A stretch of 64,000 nt of DNA from NCBI GenBank assembly GCA_019694685.1, contig JAIBBM010000014.1:20167-84166 (forward strand). Reading direction: 5' to 3'. Positions 25,312-33,345 of this stretch are shown one piece after another. The DNA comes from Leptospirales bacterium. Lineage in GTDB: Bacteria; Spirochaetota; Leptospiria; Leptospirales; Leptonemataceae. The notes under the pieces are model-generated. The model saw only the letters and a program-made list of their open reading frames with translations, was not told the origin of the DNA and did not search any database. The translations under genes and the position numbers were made by a program. The number at the start of each line of letters is the position of its first letter. Position 1 is the first letter of the stretch.

Positions 25312-26454
25312 ATGCGGAAACGATTTTTGACAACGTCATCTGCAACGTTCGCCCGCAGTTGGTTCGCAGCCATGGAACTATTGGTTATCGTGGGATTCTC
25401 TGCGTCCTGTAAGTATCCTTCGCATTGCGAAAGCGTCTTTTGTAGTATATGGCCCGCAGCCCTTGTCTTTGCGCGTCCGCGAACTCTTCCCGATACTGGA
25501 CAGACCACATGTGCGACGACCGCGGGGGCTGTGATCTCCTGCGCGGGTACAGGGCAGGACGCCGAATACGCAACGCCAGGGGCCTACATACTCTACGAAA
25601 CAACTCTCGGAAATGCAGTAGGAGAGGTGCTCGGTTCAGATCTTCTCTGGCAGAAATGTAGTTTTGGGCAAACCGGAAATTCTTGCGCTGGCACTGCGTT
25701 GTCTACGGTGACTCGTACGCAGGCATTCGCCGCATGTTCCGGAGTTGCGATTGCTGATCGTGTGTGGCGTTTGCCGAGTGTAAGAGAGATGCATCTTCTT
25801 CCTTACTTTGGAGGTGCAACAGTAGCCATGCCTTCTAGTTTCTTTCCGAACACAGCTTCCGGAACGAACGTGTATCATTGGACTTCTACAACTGTTGTGG
25901 CCAGCCCCGCAAACTCATATCTGTTTGCTCAAAAATTTGGTTTCTTCGCTTCGCAATCCAATGCGCTGGCAACAGACACGTTCGCTCGTTGTGTGGCCGG
26001 TCCCGCCCAGCCCACGCAGGATTATGTGAGGCTTGGTGTAACTGAGCCTTCTGTGCGTGACAATACTACGGGCTTGACCTGGACGGTTTGCGCTCTCAAG
26101 ACCGGTGGCGCGGCAGACACTTCAGCTAATTGCGCGGGTCCCGCGCCGGCTAACTTCACGCAGACGAACGCTCTCACATTTTGCGAGTCGCTCGTGTACG
26201 GTGGATTTACTGACTGGAGACTTCCGAATGTTCGGGAGCTCGCAAGCTTGATGGATTACACGCAGTCTGTGAACCCAACAGTAAATCAGACCTACTTTAC
26301 CGCCAATCCGAGTGCTACAGTTTATTGGTCTTCCACCAACGATATTAGCAATGCTGCGAACGCTTACATCTTTGATGTTTCAGACGGTACTTCCGGCACA
26401 ATCGCGCGTACGGCTTCGATCGGAGATGTTCGATGCGTACGAGGCCCGTGGTGA
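25312..26454 (+). CDS. DUF1566 (Lcl-domain) lipoprotein with two repeats
   Basis: 380 residues. A basic N-terminus (MRKRF) and hydrophobic stretch (MELLVIVGFSASC) end in a lipobox cysteine at residue 33. Two Lcl/DUF1566 units follow, about 60-230 and 235-380. Both have the DxxTGLxW-like start, a CxxL/F-type cysteine pair, a WRLPSVREM or WRLPNVREL core, a YxWTSTT or VYWSSTND strand and an RCVAG or RCVRG end. Such proteins are common surface lipoproteins in Leptospiraceae. The fold relates to collagen-binding Lcl of Legionella, so adhesion is possible but not shown. A weak TTGACC box (25276-25281) lies upstream. Confidence 0.85.
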   Translation: MRKRFLTTSSATFARSWFAAMELLVIVGFSASCKYPSHCESVFCSIWPAALVFARPRTLPDTGQTTCATTAGAVISCAGTGQDAEYATPGAYILYETTLGNAVGEVLGSDLLWQKCSFGQTGNSCAGTALSTVTRTQAFAACSGVAIADRVWRLPSVREMHLLPYFGGATVAMPSSFFPNTASGTNVYHWTSTTVVASPANSYLFAQKFGFFASQSNALATDTFARCVAGPAQPTQDYVRLGVTEPSVRDNTTGLTWTVCALKTGGAADTSANCAGPAPANFTQTNALTFCESLVYGGFTDWRLPNVRELASLMDYTQSVNPTVNQTYFTANPSATVYWSSTNDISNAANAYIFDVSDGTSGTIARTASIGDVRCVRGPW

Positions 26455-26471
26455 GTCTTCTCCGCCGTTGA

Positions 26472-28547
26472 TCAATGTTCCGCTTCCCAGATTCCATCCC
26501 ATGGCGCTGATTCATTGATTCGATCGAGGCGTTTGAGATACATCTCAGCCACACTGTCGCCATTGACGTTCTGCATGTGTTCACTGAATTGAGTTTTTGC
26601 GGCCGCGAAATCACCGGCGCGATAGGAGAGTAAAGCTCCCATATAAGAAGAGATATGTTTTTCGCGCGAAGCCAGAACGTCAGGTGAGAGACCATTCATG
26701 ATTTCATACAATACAACGGGTTGTTTTTTTCCTCGTACACGAATCGCGTCGACTTCGCGCGCAGCAAGCTGCGGAATTTCCTGAATGAGTTTATAGACTG
26801 AATCGGATACAATGATTTCTGTACCGTACTGCTTATTGATGCTCTCTATTCTGGAAGCCAGATTGACTGTATCGCCAATCACAGTTGTTTCCAGCCTGTG
26901 AGGAGAGCCAATGGTTCCAAGCATCAATTCTCCGAAATGAATTCCAATTCCAACTCTAGCTTTGCCCGTGTATGCAACCCAGTTTTGCATTTCGATGGCG
27001 GCCTGGACCGCTCCGGTTGGTGCCGGGAAGAGTGCCATGATGGCGTCCCCGATGAACTTGTCGATGAATCCGTCGTGCTTTTGAATGATTGGTTCCAGTC
27101 CGCCGTGAAATTCATTTAGAAACGAAAACGTTCCTTCTGAGCCCAGCCGTTCGCTCATTTCGGTGAACCCTCGTATGTCCAGAAACAGAACTGCCATTTG
27201 CTTGCGAACTGCGTCGCCATGCGAAATGCTCATGATGTTCTTTTTTCCAAGGTATTCCAGAAATTCTCCTGGTACAAATCTCGCAAATGACTCTGCCGCG
27301 GCGGTCTGTTCTGCGAGAGCTCTGGCCTGTTCTTGCGACAGATCCCTTCTGGCTTCCTGTTCCGATTGTCGCAATGAGTTGATTCTGTATCCCAGCGCCA
27401 GACTCAAAAGGATCGCTTCAAACGCGGCTCCAAAAAATTGTCCATATTGAGTGATGAAGCCTGCAGGAATGAAGTTTAGATTTTGCACGATGAAAAGCAA
27501 AACTCCAATCATCAAGAACGACCATGCAGTAAGGAAGTATTTGGCTGGCTTAAATCCATCTCGCACCAGGCTGATCGCAGCAACCAGAATCACAATGATC
27601 CCGAGGACTGGCATTCCGTTGCCAATCTGCGCCATCTGGGGAATCGTCAAGAATGGAAGGGCGATCAAACCCAGAAGGTGAATCAAAGCCACAACGTTAG
27701 CCGCCATTGCCAGGCGAGGCCTCTTTTCCGGCAGGAGCAGAAATTTTCGCGAGAATATGAGAGCGAATATGGTAGCAGCCAGCGCCACAACCGGTCCAAG
27801 CGCCGGTGTTTTTCCAGTCCATGAATCGGGCACCAGGTATGCCGCATGACCGCTGATGAATGCAAAATACTCTGTTACGAACAAAATGTAAAAGACATAG
27901 TAGAGATAGCTTCTGTCTCGAATGGACATAAATAGCAAGAGGTTGTAGAGTGCCATGGCAAACATGAGGCCAAAGAACATGGCAAAAAAACCAGTGCGTA
28001 GCATGTCGCGCATTGGAAAGGATCTGGCATTCCATATGAAGACGGGCATATTGAGTCCGCCCACAGACTGCGCGCGCATGTAGATGGACTCTGGTTCTGT
28101 TACGTTCTGGATGGGAAACAGAAAGTAATGATGCGGAATGAGTCTGAGCCTGGGAGGAACTTCATCGTAAATGAGCTTATCTGCAAGGGTCCCATCCTGG
28201 TGAAGTCGATAGAAATGAACTGAGCGCGGAAGTGAACTGGCCAGTTCAAAGTACCAACTGGTGGTTGCTTTTGGATCCGGAAGAATGCGAAAGCGGACCC
28301 AGACTGCGTTGGTTGTGATTCCGAAAGCAGGGTAGTAAGCACGCACAGGAATAAAGTTGCAATTCTTTATCTCTTCCAGAGTTTTTGTGCCAGATTCGTC
28401 CACGCAATATTCCATCTGTGGCCCGGGCCTGAACATGGGCGTACTTTCATTCAATTGAATGGGGCCCTGCGGCGGAAAGATATGTGAGCAGCCGGCTGTC
28501 GCAATCAACGCCGCGATGAGAATCAGTTGCCTGGCAATCTGTCGCAC
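26472..28547 (-). CDS. 7TMR-DISM adenylate cyclase lipoprotein
   Basis: 691 residues from GTG at 28547, which gives a compact lipoprotein signal (LILIAALIATAGC, Cys about residue 20). A longer frame to 28661 would overlap the upstream gene. The periplasmic part (about 20-185) is a 7TMR-DISMED2-like ligand domain (NAVWVRFRI, WYFELASSLPRSVHFYRL). Seven membrane helices follow (about 185-390), then a coiled-coil (RQSEQEARRDLSQEQARALAEQ) and a class III cyclase domain (about 445-630) with FLDIRGFTEMSE, DKFIGDAIMALFPAP and TVIGDTVNLASRIES. The C-terminal tail has a TPR-like helix pair. It should make cyclic AMP in response to an outside ligand. It is last in a four-gene run. Confidence 0.9.
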   Translation of the reverse strand: MRQIARQLILIAALIATAGCSHIFPPQGPIQLNESTPMFRPGPQMEYCVDESGTKTLEEIKNCNFIPVRAYYPAFGITTNAVWVRFRILPDPKATTSWYFELASSLPRSVHFYRLHQDGTLADKLIYDEVPPRLRLIPHHYFLFPIQNVTEPESIYMRAQSVGGLNMPVFIWNARSFPMRDMLRTGFFAMFFGLMFAMALYNLLLFMSIRDRSYLYYVFYILFVTEYFAFISGHAAYLVPDSWTGKTPALGPVVALAATIFALIFSRKFLLLPEKRPRLAMAANVVALIHLLGLIALPFLTIPQMAQIGNGMPVLGIIVILVAAISLVRDGFKPAKYFLTAWSFLMIGVLLFIVQNLNFIPAGFITQYGQFFGAAFEAILLSLALGYRINSLRQSEQEARRDLSQEQARALAEQTAAAESFARFVPGEFLEYLGKKNIMSISHGDAVRKQMAVLFLDIRGFTEMSERLGSEGTFSFLNEFHGGLEPIIQKHDGFIDKFIGDAIMALFPAPTGAVQAAIEMQNWVAYTGKARVGIGIHFGELMLGTIGSPHRLETTVIGDTVNLASRIESINKQYGTEIIVSDSVYKLIQEIPQLAAREVDAIRVRGKKQPVVLYEIMNGLSPDVLASREKHISSYMGALLSYRAGDFAAAKTQFSEHMQNVNGDSVAEMYLKRLDRINESAPWDGIWEAEH

Positions 28548-28587
28548 GTCGCAGTACAAACGGCTGTGGGTGTTCGTCAAATGACTT

Positions 28588-29172
28588 CTACAGACCAAGC
28601 CAGTGTCGAATGGGGATTCGAGCAGCCGGCATCCACGCCAGAATGCCCGCGCTAAAAGCAACAGTCAGAATCATCCACTGCCTGTTCGACCATGGGAGGT
28701 CTTCCTTTCTTTTCCAGTAGAAGTAACCAAGGCAAATCCAGGCGAACACCAGCTCGATTCCAATGGCCACGTAGGGCATTGTCTTGTAGCTGTTTAGACC
28801 AATGGATGGAGAAGAATACCACATGATCTGATGCGAAAACCCGACCACATAGTCGCATAGCACATGTATGACGACGAGAGCGGCGCTCCAGAGAGCAGTG
28901 ACTGCGCTTCGAAACACAATGGCCACCACGACTCCAGTGATGATTGCCTGGAATAGGGCCGGAACCAGGTTGTGACTGAACCTCATATCTACTACAATGC
29001 TATCAAACGTTGCATCCAGAATGGATGCAGGGAGCGTGGGTTCAATGCCGGCTATCGCAAAAAGCAGCCAGAGAAATTCAGGAATCTGAGAAGCAAGCAA
29101 GAAAAGCCAGAACGGTCCTCGTGCTTTGTGAGCTGCGGGAAGAAAAGCAGCCGCGTAGTGACCGGCGATCAT
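28588..29172 (-). CDS. polytopic membrane protein, putative metal-dependent hydrolase-like (DUF457/YdjM type)
   Basis: 194 residues with five or more hydrophobic segments. Polar motifs inside them recall the DUF457/YdjM group: MIAGHYAAAFL at the start, QIPEFLW (near 28), FSHNLVPALF (near 66) and HVLCDYVVGFSH (near 103-115), which together place His and Asp residues near one face. No reaction is established for the group. Its ATG overlaps the TGA of the 27-residue peptide gene (ATGA), so expression is coupled. The cyclase gene begins about 40 nt after it. Confidence 0.65.
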   Translation of the reverse strand: MIAGHYAAAFLPAAHKARGPFWLFLLASQIPEFLWLLFAIAGIEPTLPASILDATFDSIVVDMRFSHNLVPALFQAIITGVVVAIVFRSAVTALWSAALVVIHVLCDYVVGFSHQIMWYSSPSIGLNSYKTMPYVAIGIELVFAWICLGYFYWKRKEDLPWSNRQWMILTVAFSAGILAWMPAARIPIRHWLGL

Positions 29173-29252
29173 ACGCTCCGCCTTGCAAGCCGCATAAGCA
29201 GCCAGAAAAAGAACGCGTAGAACGCAATGAGCGCAAAAATGAGGGACGTCAT
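29169..29252 (-). CDS. 27-residue single-span membrane peptide (small ORF)
   Basis: A 28-codon frame (ATG at 29252, TGA at 29169-29171). The peptide is one membrane helix (SLIFALIAFYAFFFWLLM) followed by a basic tail RLARRSV, so it should insert with the tail inside the cell. It has a strong ribosome-binding site, TAAGGAG, about 6 nt before the ATG. The stop overlaps the ATG of the next gene by ATGA. It also fills exactly the space after the DUF1905 gene. These three signs argue for a real gene. The function is unknown; it may be a regulator or partner of the membrane protein at 28588 or of the cyclase behind it. Confidence 0.65.
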   Translation of the reverse strand: MTSLIFALIAFYAFFFWLLMRLARRSV

Positions 29253-29267
29253 GGATGCTCCTTACCG

Positions 29268-29555
29268 TTAAGCGATTTCTAAATGTACCTGAATGGTTTT
29301 GCCAGCGGAGATTTTTTCCGCTTTGCGCACTTCCATTTTAATGGGCAGAACGAACGATCCACTCTTTTTCTCTGGAAAGACAGATGTGTTCCACTTTGTT
29401 TTTCCCGTCGACGCAGTCACTTTGATGGTTCCCCATCCGCGCCTGCTGTGGCCGTAGTCTTCTTTCAGTTCTCTGGCTGTCTTTGCAGGGAGTGTAACAA
29501 AATGCCACGCTCCCTGCCCGGAGTAGATCCATACTTTCGCGCGAAATGTGTACAT
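29268..29555 (-). CDS. DUF1905 domain protein
   Basis: 95 residues, a complete DUF1905 beta-barrel-like domain: FRAKVWIYSGQGAWHFVTLP at the start, then RRGWGTIKVTASTGKTKWNTSVFPEKK, and FVLPIKMEVRKAEKISAGKTIQVHLEI at the end. It is a small cytoplasmic protein of unknown function, often linked with YdeI/OmpD-associated proteins. It is first in the run leading to the 27-residue peptide (15 nt gap), the membrane protein and the cyclase. Confidence 0.85.
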   Translation of the reverse strand: MYTFRAKVWIYSGQGAWHFVTLPAKTARELKEDYGHSRRGWGTIKVTASTGKTKWNTSVFPEKKSGSFVLPIKMEVRKAEKISAGKTIQVHLEIA

Positions 29556-29583
29556 AACTGGCGCGAAGGGTTGATCCTATCCG

Positions 29584-30855
29584 TCACTCTCCTCCAATGT
29601 CTCCTGGCTTGAAAAGAGGACGGGTCAATGACTGTGATTCATCGAGCATTTCTTGCATTTCCCGGCGGAGCTTCTTGAGCAATTCGTCTAGAGCAGATTT
29701 CTTTGCCTTCTTGTCTTTTGGCGCGAATTCCGAGAGGCGGAACGGTTTTGCAAATTTCACGACCGCCTTTCTAGCGCGCGGAGATGGCTCTCCTCCGAGT
29801 GCGCGCGGCTTTTTGCCGTAGACGTAGGATTCAAATCGTGCCAGCCATTCATAAAAACGCTCCGGTGTAGGGTTAGAAACCAGGTAGTCTTTCTTGATGA
29901 CGATGAAGTCGAAAGCCTTTACGCATTCACCATGTGCCCATTCCAGATCTTCCGGGGTTACTTTAGGAAGATTAGGATCTGGATAACCAATGGATATCAT
30001 TTCCATGAGCGCGAATAGCTGACGCAGCTTTCCGATTGCATCCGCTTTGCGATCAAAGTTCTTAACGTTGAATCGATCTGCAATGTTGTCCAGAATCGTG
30101 TGGCGAATTCTTCCAATGCGATAGTCGAAATCTTTGTCCGGAGAAACTTCCACTCCGTACTGTTGCTCCGCGCGCTCGAGTAGAACTTTTCCGAAATGCA
30201 AGAATCGGCGAAGCAGATTTCTTCCACCCGGATCCACTCCGAGTTTCTTTTCAAGAGCTGCCATGGATTCTTCGAGATGCTCCTGTAATTGCGAAGGAGT
30301 TCCTTTATAGATGTACTTGATGAATCCAGGAAGTACTACAATGTCCGCGGCCGGATCCACTTTGCGCGCGTCTTCTAGAGCCCAGAAACCGAGCTGAGCG
30401 AGACCTGGCTGAAATGGCATGAGACTGTCGTTTTCGCCGCTGGTTGGTTCTCCTTCGGGGAAAAGCACAAGTTTTCCCCCTGCCTGTGCGAGAGAAGAGC
30501 GAGCGGTCTTGAGAGAGTCGCGGTCACTGATGCCTGCAATGACTGAGAATGCACCCAGGTTTGAAATGATTTTGCCAGTCAGACCGAATGTCCAGTCGAA
30601 CACCTGACGCGATGCCATATAACGAAACCGGGAGCCCATGAGATTTCCAATGTAGTATGCGATGGGTGGTTCCGCAGTCGTGGGATGGTTTGTAAAAAAT
30701 ATCAAGCGTTCGTTTCGCAGGGTGCGAAGCATCTCTTTGTCTTCCGGGCGAATTTCCACATCGTCTATATTCTGCACCGCCTTGATTAGAACGGGAAACA
30801 GCAAATCCGCTGTCCAGGCGAGAGGTAGATTGAAACCGGGCGCGATGAATGGTTG
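29584..30855 (-). CDS. PlsC-like glycerolipid acyltransferase family protein
   Basis: 423 residues from the ATG at 30855. A TTG at 30918 would add 21 basic residues and lacks a ribosome-binding site. The acyltransferase motifs are FFTNHPTTAEPP (H58 with Glu63 in place of the usual Asp of HxxxxD) and the FPEGEPTSGE block near residue 150, with VLPGFIKYIY later. The region after about 200 is helical and charged and ends in a lysine-rich stretch with KKAKKSALDELLKKL. It probably transfers an acyl chain to a lipid or sugar acceptor. The specific acceptor is not clear, and the Asp-to-Glu change is unusual. Confidence 0.75.
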   Translation of the reverse strand, partial: QPFIAPGFNLPLAWTADLLFPVLIKAVQNIDDVEIRPEDKEMLRTLRNERLIFFTNHPTTAEPPIAYYIGNLMGSRFRYMASRQVFDWTFGLTGKIISNLGAFSVIAGISDRDSLKTARSSLAQAGGKLVLFPEGEPTSGENDSLMPFQPGLAQLGFWALEDARKVDPAADIVVLPGFIKYIYKGTPSQLQEHLEESMAALEKKLGVDPGGRNLLRRFLHFGKVLLERAEQQYGVEVSPDKDFDYRIGRIRHTILDNIADRFNVKNFDRKADAIGKLRQLFALMEMISIGYPDPNLPKVTPEDLEWAHGECVKAFDFIVIKKDYLVSNPTPERFYEWLARFESYVYGKKPRALGGEPSPRARKAVVKFAKPFRLSEFAPKDKKAKKSALDELLKKLRREMQEMLDESQSLTRPLFKPGDIGGE

Positions 30856-30946
30856 CATAAGGGGTTCAGAGGTAGCCCCCTTCCTTTTTTTGGTAAAGTA
30901 AGTTTTTTTAACTTTCAAATTTTCGGCATTGGTTCAGTCCATAGTC

Positions 30947-31618
30947 ATGCTGGAAGAAGTAAGCAAACTGATTGATTCACGCGAAACTGCGGGATCGCTT
31001 GAGAAAGCCATCGAATTGTTGGAAAAACTTAAGGCGGAGAATCCGGAAAAAGACATCATCCGGGGGAAGCTCTCCAGTGCTTTCTTCTATAAAGGACTGT
31101 TCTCGCCGGAAGGAACGCGCGAACGAGAAGATGCATTTGATAACGGCGTTAAATATGGCCAGGAAGCAATCACGCTGAATCCGCGTGCTGTGTATGGAAA
31201 TTTCTGGTATGCTTCGAATCTTGGTTACCTGGGGATGTGTCGCGGGGCGCTTGCTTCTCTGGCATCCATTGATCCTTTCAAGAAATCCATGGAAGTTGTC
31301 TTGAAAGAGAATGAGAACTTTTACTTTGGTGGACCTCATCGCGCGATCGGTCGTTTGTACCACCAGGCGCCAGGCTGGCCCATCAGCATTGGAAATAAGA
31401 ACAAAGCATTCGAGCATCTTGAAAAGTGCGTTCAACTAGCGCCTAACTTCATGAATAATCGCCTCTATCTGGCGGAGCTTCTCATCGACATGGGGAAGAA
31501 AGACAAGGCAGTGGAACACTTAAACTTTTGTAAGGATACAGCGCTCAACCCTGGTCACGAAAAAGAAGACGGCGTATACAAGGAACAGGCAGAGAAGCTT
31601 CTGAAAAGAATTTCTTAA
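30947..31618 (+). CDS. TatT-like TPR protein (TRAP transporter accessory)
   Basis: 223 residues from the ATG at 30947. A TTG at 30929 is an alternative. TPR-like helices run throughout (SLEKAIELLEKLKAENPEKD; GKLSSAFFYKGLF; YGQEAITLNPRAVYGNFWYASNLGYL). The block FYFGGPHRAIGRLYHQAPGWP followed by NKAFEHLEKCVQLAPNFMNNRLYLAELLID is the conserved core of the TatT family (Treponema pallidum Tp0956), which pairs with a TRAP solute-binding protein. That partner type is encoded at 33346. Unlike TatT, this protein shows no signal peptide or lipobox, so it may be cytoplasmic, or its start may be misjudged. Confidence 0.72.
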   Translation: MLEEVSKLIDSRETAGSLEKAIELLEKLKAENPEKDIIRGKLSSAFFYKGLFSPEGTREREDAFDNGVKYGQEAITLNPRAVYGNFWYASNLGYLGMCRGALASLASIDPFKKSMEVVLKENENFYFGGPHRAIGRLYHQAPGWPISIGNKNKAFEHLEKCVQLAPNFMNNRLYLAELLIDMGKKDKAVEHLNFCKDTALNPGHEKEDGVYKEQAEKLLKRIS

Positions 31619-31629
31619 TTCAGGTTTTT

Positions 31630-32724
31630 CTACTCTGCGAAGCTGCGAAGGTCTTCGCGTGTTTTCATGCGAAGATCGCCTGACTGCGCTCCGGCTGGAC
31701 TGTTTTGTTCTCCCATGATCAAGCTGCGGAATTCAGGATCCAGTTCGGATGTGTCTGCATCTATTTCAAATCCTGCGTTGTGAATCAAATTGTATGTTTC
31801 ACGCGCATCCGATCCCTTCACATTCAGATAGCCCGAAACAAACAGAGAATTCCCTACGCGAAATGCTTCCTGCTGCTTGTCTTTGAGGTGGATTTCTCTT
31901 CCGGCTGCAATGCGAATCTCCGCGGATGGATTTGCTATACGATAGACACAGAGAATGCGAAGACAATAATCCGGGGAAAGAGTGGACGCATGTGCGACGT
32001 TGTGGCCGGGCACCGGAAGAAAGAAATTCACCGGAATAGAAGGCACATTCAGACTTCGTAGCCTGACCGCAACTTGCGCGAGATCTTCCGGGGATTCGCC
32101 CATTCCTGCAATGAGTCCACTGCACACAGAAATTCCAGCATCCCTTACATTCTCGATCGTCTGAATGCGATCCTGAAATGTGTGCGTGGTTACGATTTCC
32201 GCTGTATGCGATTCTGAAGTGTTTAGATTGTGATTGTATCGATCCAGACCCGCTTCCGCAAGTATCTGTGCGAAGTGAGGATCTTTGATGATGCCTGCGC
32301 TCAAGCAGAGACGCATCGGATATTTCTCTTTGATTTTGCGAATCAGATCTGCGTACTGCACAGTTTGTTTTTCCGAGGGACCAGTGCCGGACGTGACAAT
32401 GCAGAAGCGATAGGCGCCAGAGCGAAACGCTACCTCAGCTTCCTTCAGTATTTCTTGTTCTTTCTTCAAAGAATAGGCAGGAATTTCTTCTGTTGCAGTC
32501 TTTCTCTGCGCGCAATATCCGCAGTCTTCCGCGCAATATCCGTTTCGAACGTTGTCCAGAATGTGCACCTGGATCTTGTTTCCAAAGTATTTGCGCCGCG
32601 GCTCTTCTGCGATCCCAAGCAATTCGGAGAGTGGAATTTCTCCGCGTAAAGCAAGTGCTAGATCCGCTTCTACGGGCATACTCTCCCCGTTTGCAACGCG
32701 CTTCAGTCTTTCTCGCAGATCCAT
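31630..32724 (-). CDS. bioB: biotin synthase
   Basis: 364 residues. BioB is the radical SAM enzyme that inserts sulfur into dethiobiotin, the last step of biotin synthesis. The SAM-cluster motif is CAEDCGYC (C64, C68, C71), and a second cluster site is in CSGLIAGMGES and the AGREIHLKDKQQEAF region. NHNLNTSESH and LPVPGHN match the family. It stands alone, convergent with the TatT-like gene. bioA and bioD are about 5 kb away on the same strand. No BirA-type operator was seen before it. Confidence 0.96.
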   Translation of the reverse strand: MDLRERLKRVANGESMPVEADLALALRGEIPLSELLGIAEEPRRKYFGNKIQVHILDNVRNGYCAEDCGYCAQRKTATEEIPAYSLKKEQEILKEAEVAFRSGAYRFCIVTSGTGPSEKQTVQYADLIRKIKEKYPMRLCLSAGIIKDPHFAQILAEAGLDRYNHNLNTSESHTAEIVTTHTFQDRIQTIENVRDAGISVCSGLIAGMGESPEDLAQVAVRLRSLNVPSIPVNFFLPVPGHNVAHASTLSPDYCLRILCVYRIANPSAEIRIAAGREIHLKDKQQEAFRVGNSLFVSGYLNVKGSDARETYNLIHNAGFEIDADTSELDPEFRSLIMGEQNSPAGAQSGDLRMKTREDLRSFAE

Positions 32725-32790
32725 GTTTCAGAAAAAAACTGACGACCAGGCGAACAAGCGTTTTCGAGAGCGGCAACAAGCCCCCCTCGC

Positions 32791-32870
32791 GCGTTTTATC
32801 ACGCATAGAAAGTGCGAGATAGTACCCGCGGTTGCAGTCAATACGTCCCAGGATTGCGTGATAAATCCGG
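32791..32870. repeat. dyad repeat, copy 1
   Basis: 80 bp bounded by perfect 11-bp inverted arms, TTTATCACGCA (32795-32805) and TGCGTGATAAA (32855-32865). A third, imperfect inverted copy of the arm is inside (TGCGAGATAG, 32813-32822). It matches copy 2 at about 69 of 80 positions by eye. Differences cluster in the stretch between GGTTGCA and the right arm. Confidence 0.85.
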
Positions 32871-32988
32871 CGGCGTGGGCGATGCAAATGCACGCATATT
32901 CCGGTGGCCGAATTCTGGGAAGGATTCGCGATGGATACAGCGTTTTTTGTCGAGGCGCGATCGCGAGCGTCCGTGGTCGCTCCCCGGC

Positions 32989-33068
32989 GCGTTTTATCAC
33001 GCATAAAAAGTGCGAGATAATACCCGCGGTTGCATGTAATGCGTCATGTGAGTGCGTGATAAATCCGG
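32989..33068. repeat. dyad repeat, copy 2
   Basis: Same orientation as copy 1 and 198 bp downstream of it. The arms TTTATCACGCA (32993-33003) and TGCGTGATAAA (33053-33063) are identical to copy 1 and the same 71 bp apart end to end. The internal arm is TGCGAGATAA (33011-33020). Both copies end in TCCGG. Confidence 0.85.
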
Positions 33069-33345
33069 GGCACTCCGGGCTACGGAAGACCTGATCTTCT
33101 TCCCGGCAGATCATTTGCCTGCCCTTGCGCGGCATTTTCAAGTCCAGACAACTCCCGGCCAGCGATCTGAAGGGTGCGAAGCATCCGTTCGTGCGAAAAT
33201 TCCCGTTATGCGACATTTCCTCATCACGGACGGACGAAGCGAATGCGGAGCCCGGAGGAGCGCGGTCCGAGCAGTCCCTGCGTTCGAGGCCGCACGAGAC
33301 GCTGAATCTCCTTGACGTAAATATCTGGTAAAGGCGAGTGAAGGC

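Larger units (their letters stand above)
32725..33345. other. 621-nt gene-free region between bioB and the TRAP gene
   Basis: No credible gene is present on either strand. The frames that cross it carry unlikely compositions. It contains two copies of an 80-bp repeat with terminal inverted arms (listed separately), GC-rich spacers, and the expected promoter zones of the divergent genes bioB (minus) and dctP-like (plus). The remaining stretch, 33080-33340, shows nothing I can name. Confidence 0.6.

Noticed and set aside
32791..32870. Biotin operator or riboswitch controlling bioB
   Set aside because: The arms do not resemble the BirA operator, and no known riboswitch core was recognised. A regulatory role stays open under the repeat finding.
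32435..33004. 189-codon minus-strand frame overlapping the start of bioB
   Set aside because: It overlaps bioB in another frame and shows Arg- and Cys-rich composition typical of shadow frames.
32791..33068. CRISPR array
   Set aside because: Only two copies, a long spacer of about 118 nt and inverted arms within each unit. No cas genes are nearby.
32791..33068. Integron attC sites
   Set aside because: Inverted arms are present but the expected GTTRRRY and RYYYAAC core sites are not, and there is no integrase.
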